NCBI RefSeq assembly: GCF_946479415.1
Contig: NZ_CAMLFY010000075.1
Span: 1 to 21,412 of the forward strand
Source of the DNA: an uncultured Shinella sp.
GTDB lineage: Bacteria > Pseudomonadota > Alphaproteobacteria > Rhizobiales > Rhizobiaceae
Direction of reading: 5' to 3'
Length of the DNA: 21,412 nt
Position 1 is the first letter of the stretch. Every line of letters starts with the position of its first letter. The notes under the pieces are model-generated. The model ran no database searches, was not told where the DNA came from, and worked only from the letters and a program-made list of their open reading frames with translations. The translations under genes were made by a program, and so were the position numbers. Positions 20,908-21,412 of this stretch are shown here, one piece after another.

Positions 20908-21412
20908 ATGACCTCTGCCCTGCCTGATCACATGAACCCGACCCGCTCCTTCCAGGGGCTGATCCTGACGCTGCATAACTATTGGGCGGACAAGGGTTGC
21001 GCGGTTCTCCAGCCCTATGACATGGAAGTCGGCGCCGGCACGTTCCACCCGGCGACCACGCTGCGGGCGCTTGGCCCGAAGCCGTGGCGTGCGGCCTATG
21101 TCCAGCCCTCGCGCCGCCCGTCGGACGGCCGCTATGGCGAAAACCCGAACCGTCTTCAGCACTATTACCAGTATCAGGTCATCCTGAAGCCGAACCCGTC
21201 GAACCTGCAGGAGCTTTATCTCGGCTCGCTCGCCGCCATCGGGCTGGATCCGCTGCTGCACGACGTGCGCTTCGTGGAAGACGACTGGGAAAGCCCGACG
21301 CTCGGCGCCTGGGGGCTGGGCTGGGAATGCTGGTGCGACGGCATGGAAGTCTCGCAATTCACCTATTTCCAGCAGGTCTGCGGCATCGAATGCGCGCCGG
21401 TCGCGGGCGAGT
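20908..21412 (+). CDS. glyQ: Glycyl-tRNA synthetase alpha subunit (partial, cut by window end)
   Basis: The frame is open to the window edge and encodes 168 residues so far. [20 protein letters not shown] begins the catalytic core, followed by [56 protein letters not shown] and [20 protein letters not shown], all highly conserved in the alpha subunit of the bacterial alpha2-beta2 glycyl-tRNA synthetase. This class II catalytic subunit activates glycine with ATP. The start could be ATG 20890, 20908 or 20932, all in frame. I chose 20908 ([15 protein letters not shown]), which has the usual short N-terminal extension. glyS is expected beyond the window. Confidence 0.96.
   Translation, partial: MTSALPDHMNPTRSFQGLILTLHNYWADKGCAVLQPYDMEVGAGTFHPATTLRALGPKPWRAAYVQPSRRPSDGRYGENPNRLQHYYQYQVILKPNPSNLQELYLGSLAAIGLDPLLHDVRFVEDDWESPTLGAWGLGWECWCDGMEVSQFTYFQQVCGIECAPVAGE

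Overview
The window reads as core chromosome of a high-GC alphaproteobacterium, most likely a Rhizobiaceae member (Rhizobium/Shinella/Ensifer/Agrobacterium group). The evidence is the F0-only ATP synthase operon atpI-atpB-atpE-atpF'-atpF with the F1 genes absent, a 338-residue octaprenyl diphosphate synthase, a PA0069-type radical SAM gene upstream of rnhB, the glycyl-tRNA synthetase alpha gene, and dispersed palindromic GC-rich intergenic elements of the kind rhizobia carry. No tRNA, rRNA, CRISPR array, transposase or prophage was seen.

Layout. Positions 1-3024 hold the tail of an unidentified gene that overlaps a CorA-type Mg2+ transporter gene, followed by kup (K+ uptake). A 357-base gap (3025-3381) contains two copies of a palindromic repeat, a perfect 20-base palindrome and a CATTAACC/GGTTAATG inverted repeat. 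It precedes a SleB-type cell wall hydrolase gene (3382-4587). A good rhizobial sigma70-type promoter (4728-4757) then drives the F0 operon (4844-7599). A strong hairpin lies between atpE and atpF', and an intrinsic terminator follows atpF. On the minus strand at 7731-7907 is a 58-residue secreted Tyr-rich peptide gene with two cysteines, divergent from a VOC-family gene (8065-8493).

Positions 8531-10563 (minus) hold rnhB and a PA0069-family radical SAM gene. A short glycosyltransferase-like gene (10724-11257, plus) converges through a 15-bp hairpin on an RTX calcium-binding protein gene (11320-12312, minus). A tight minus-strand operon follows: signal-peptide TPR protein, ispE, moaB (15676 down to 12388). 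Upstream of it on the same strand is ispB (octaprenyl diphosphate synthase, TTG start). A divergent small DUF2007 gene and a composite palindromic element precede a plus-strand run: a TrmN6-like methyltransferase, an S49 peptidase, a small membrane protein, an SDR epimerase, and glyQ, which is cut by the window edge.

The genes mostly serve housekeeping roles: cation uptake, energy coupling, isoprenoid and quinone synthesis (ispE, ispB), cofactor synthesis (moaB), RNA and DNA maintenance (rnhB, glyQ, methyltransferase) and the envelope (hydrolase, TPR protein, S49 peptidase, RTX protein). I do not see a convincing new multi-gene system. The points most worth a second look are the 58-residue secreted peptide, the atpE/atpF' hairpin, a ribosome-site-sequestering hairpin before the cell wall hydrolase, the matched CATTAACC/GGTTAATG elements, an SDR that lacks the dehydratase Asp, a glycosyltransferase-like protein without a clear DxD, and a 16-base tandem repeat starting in the S49 peptidase stop codon.
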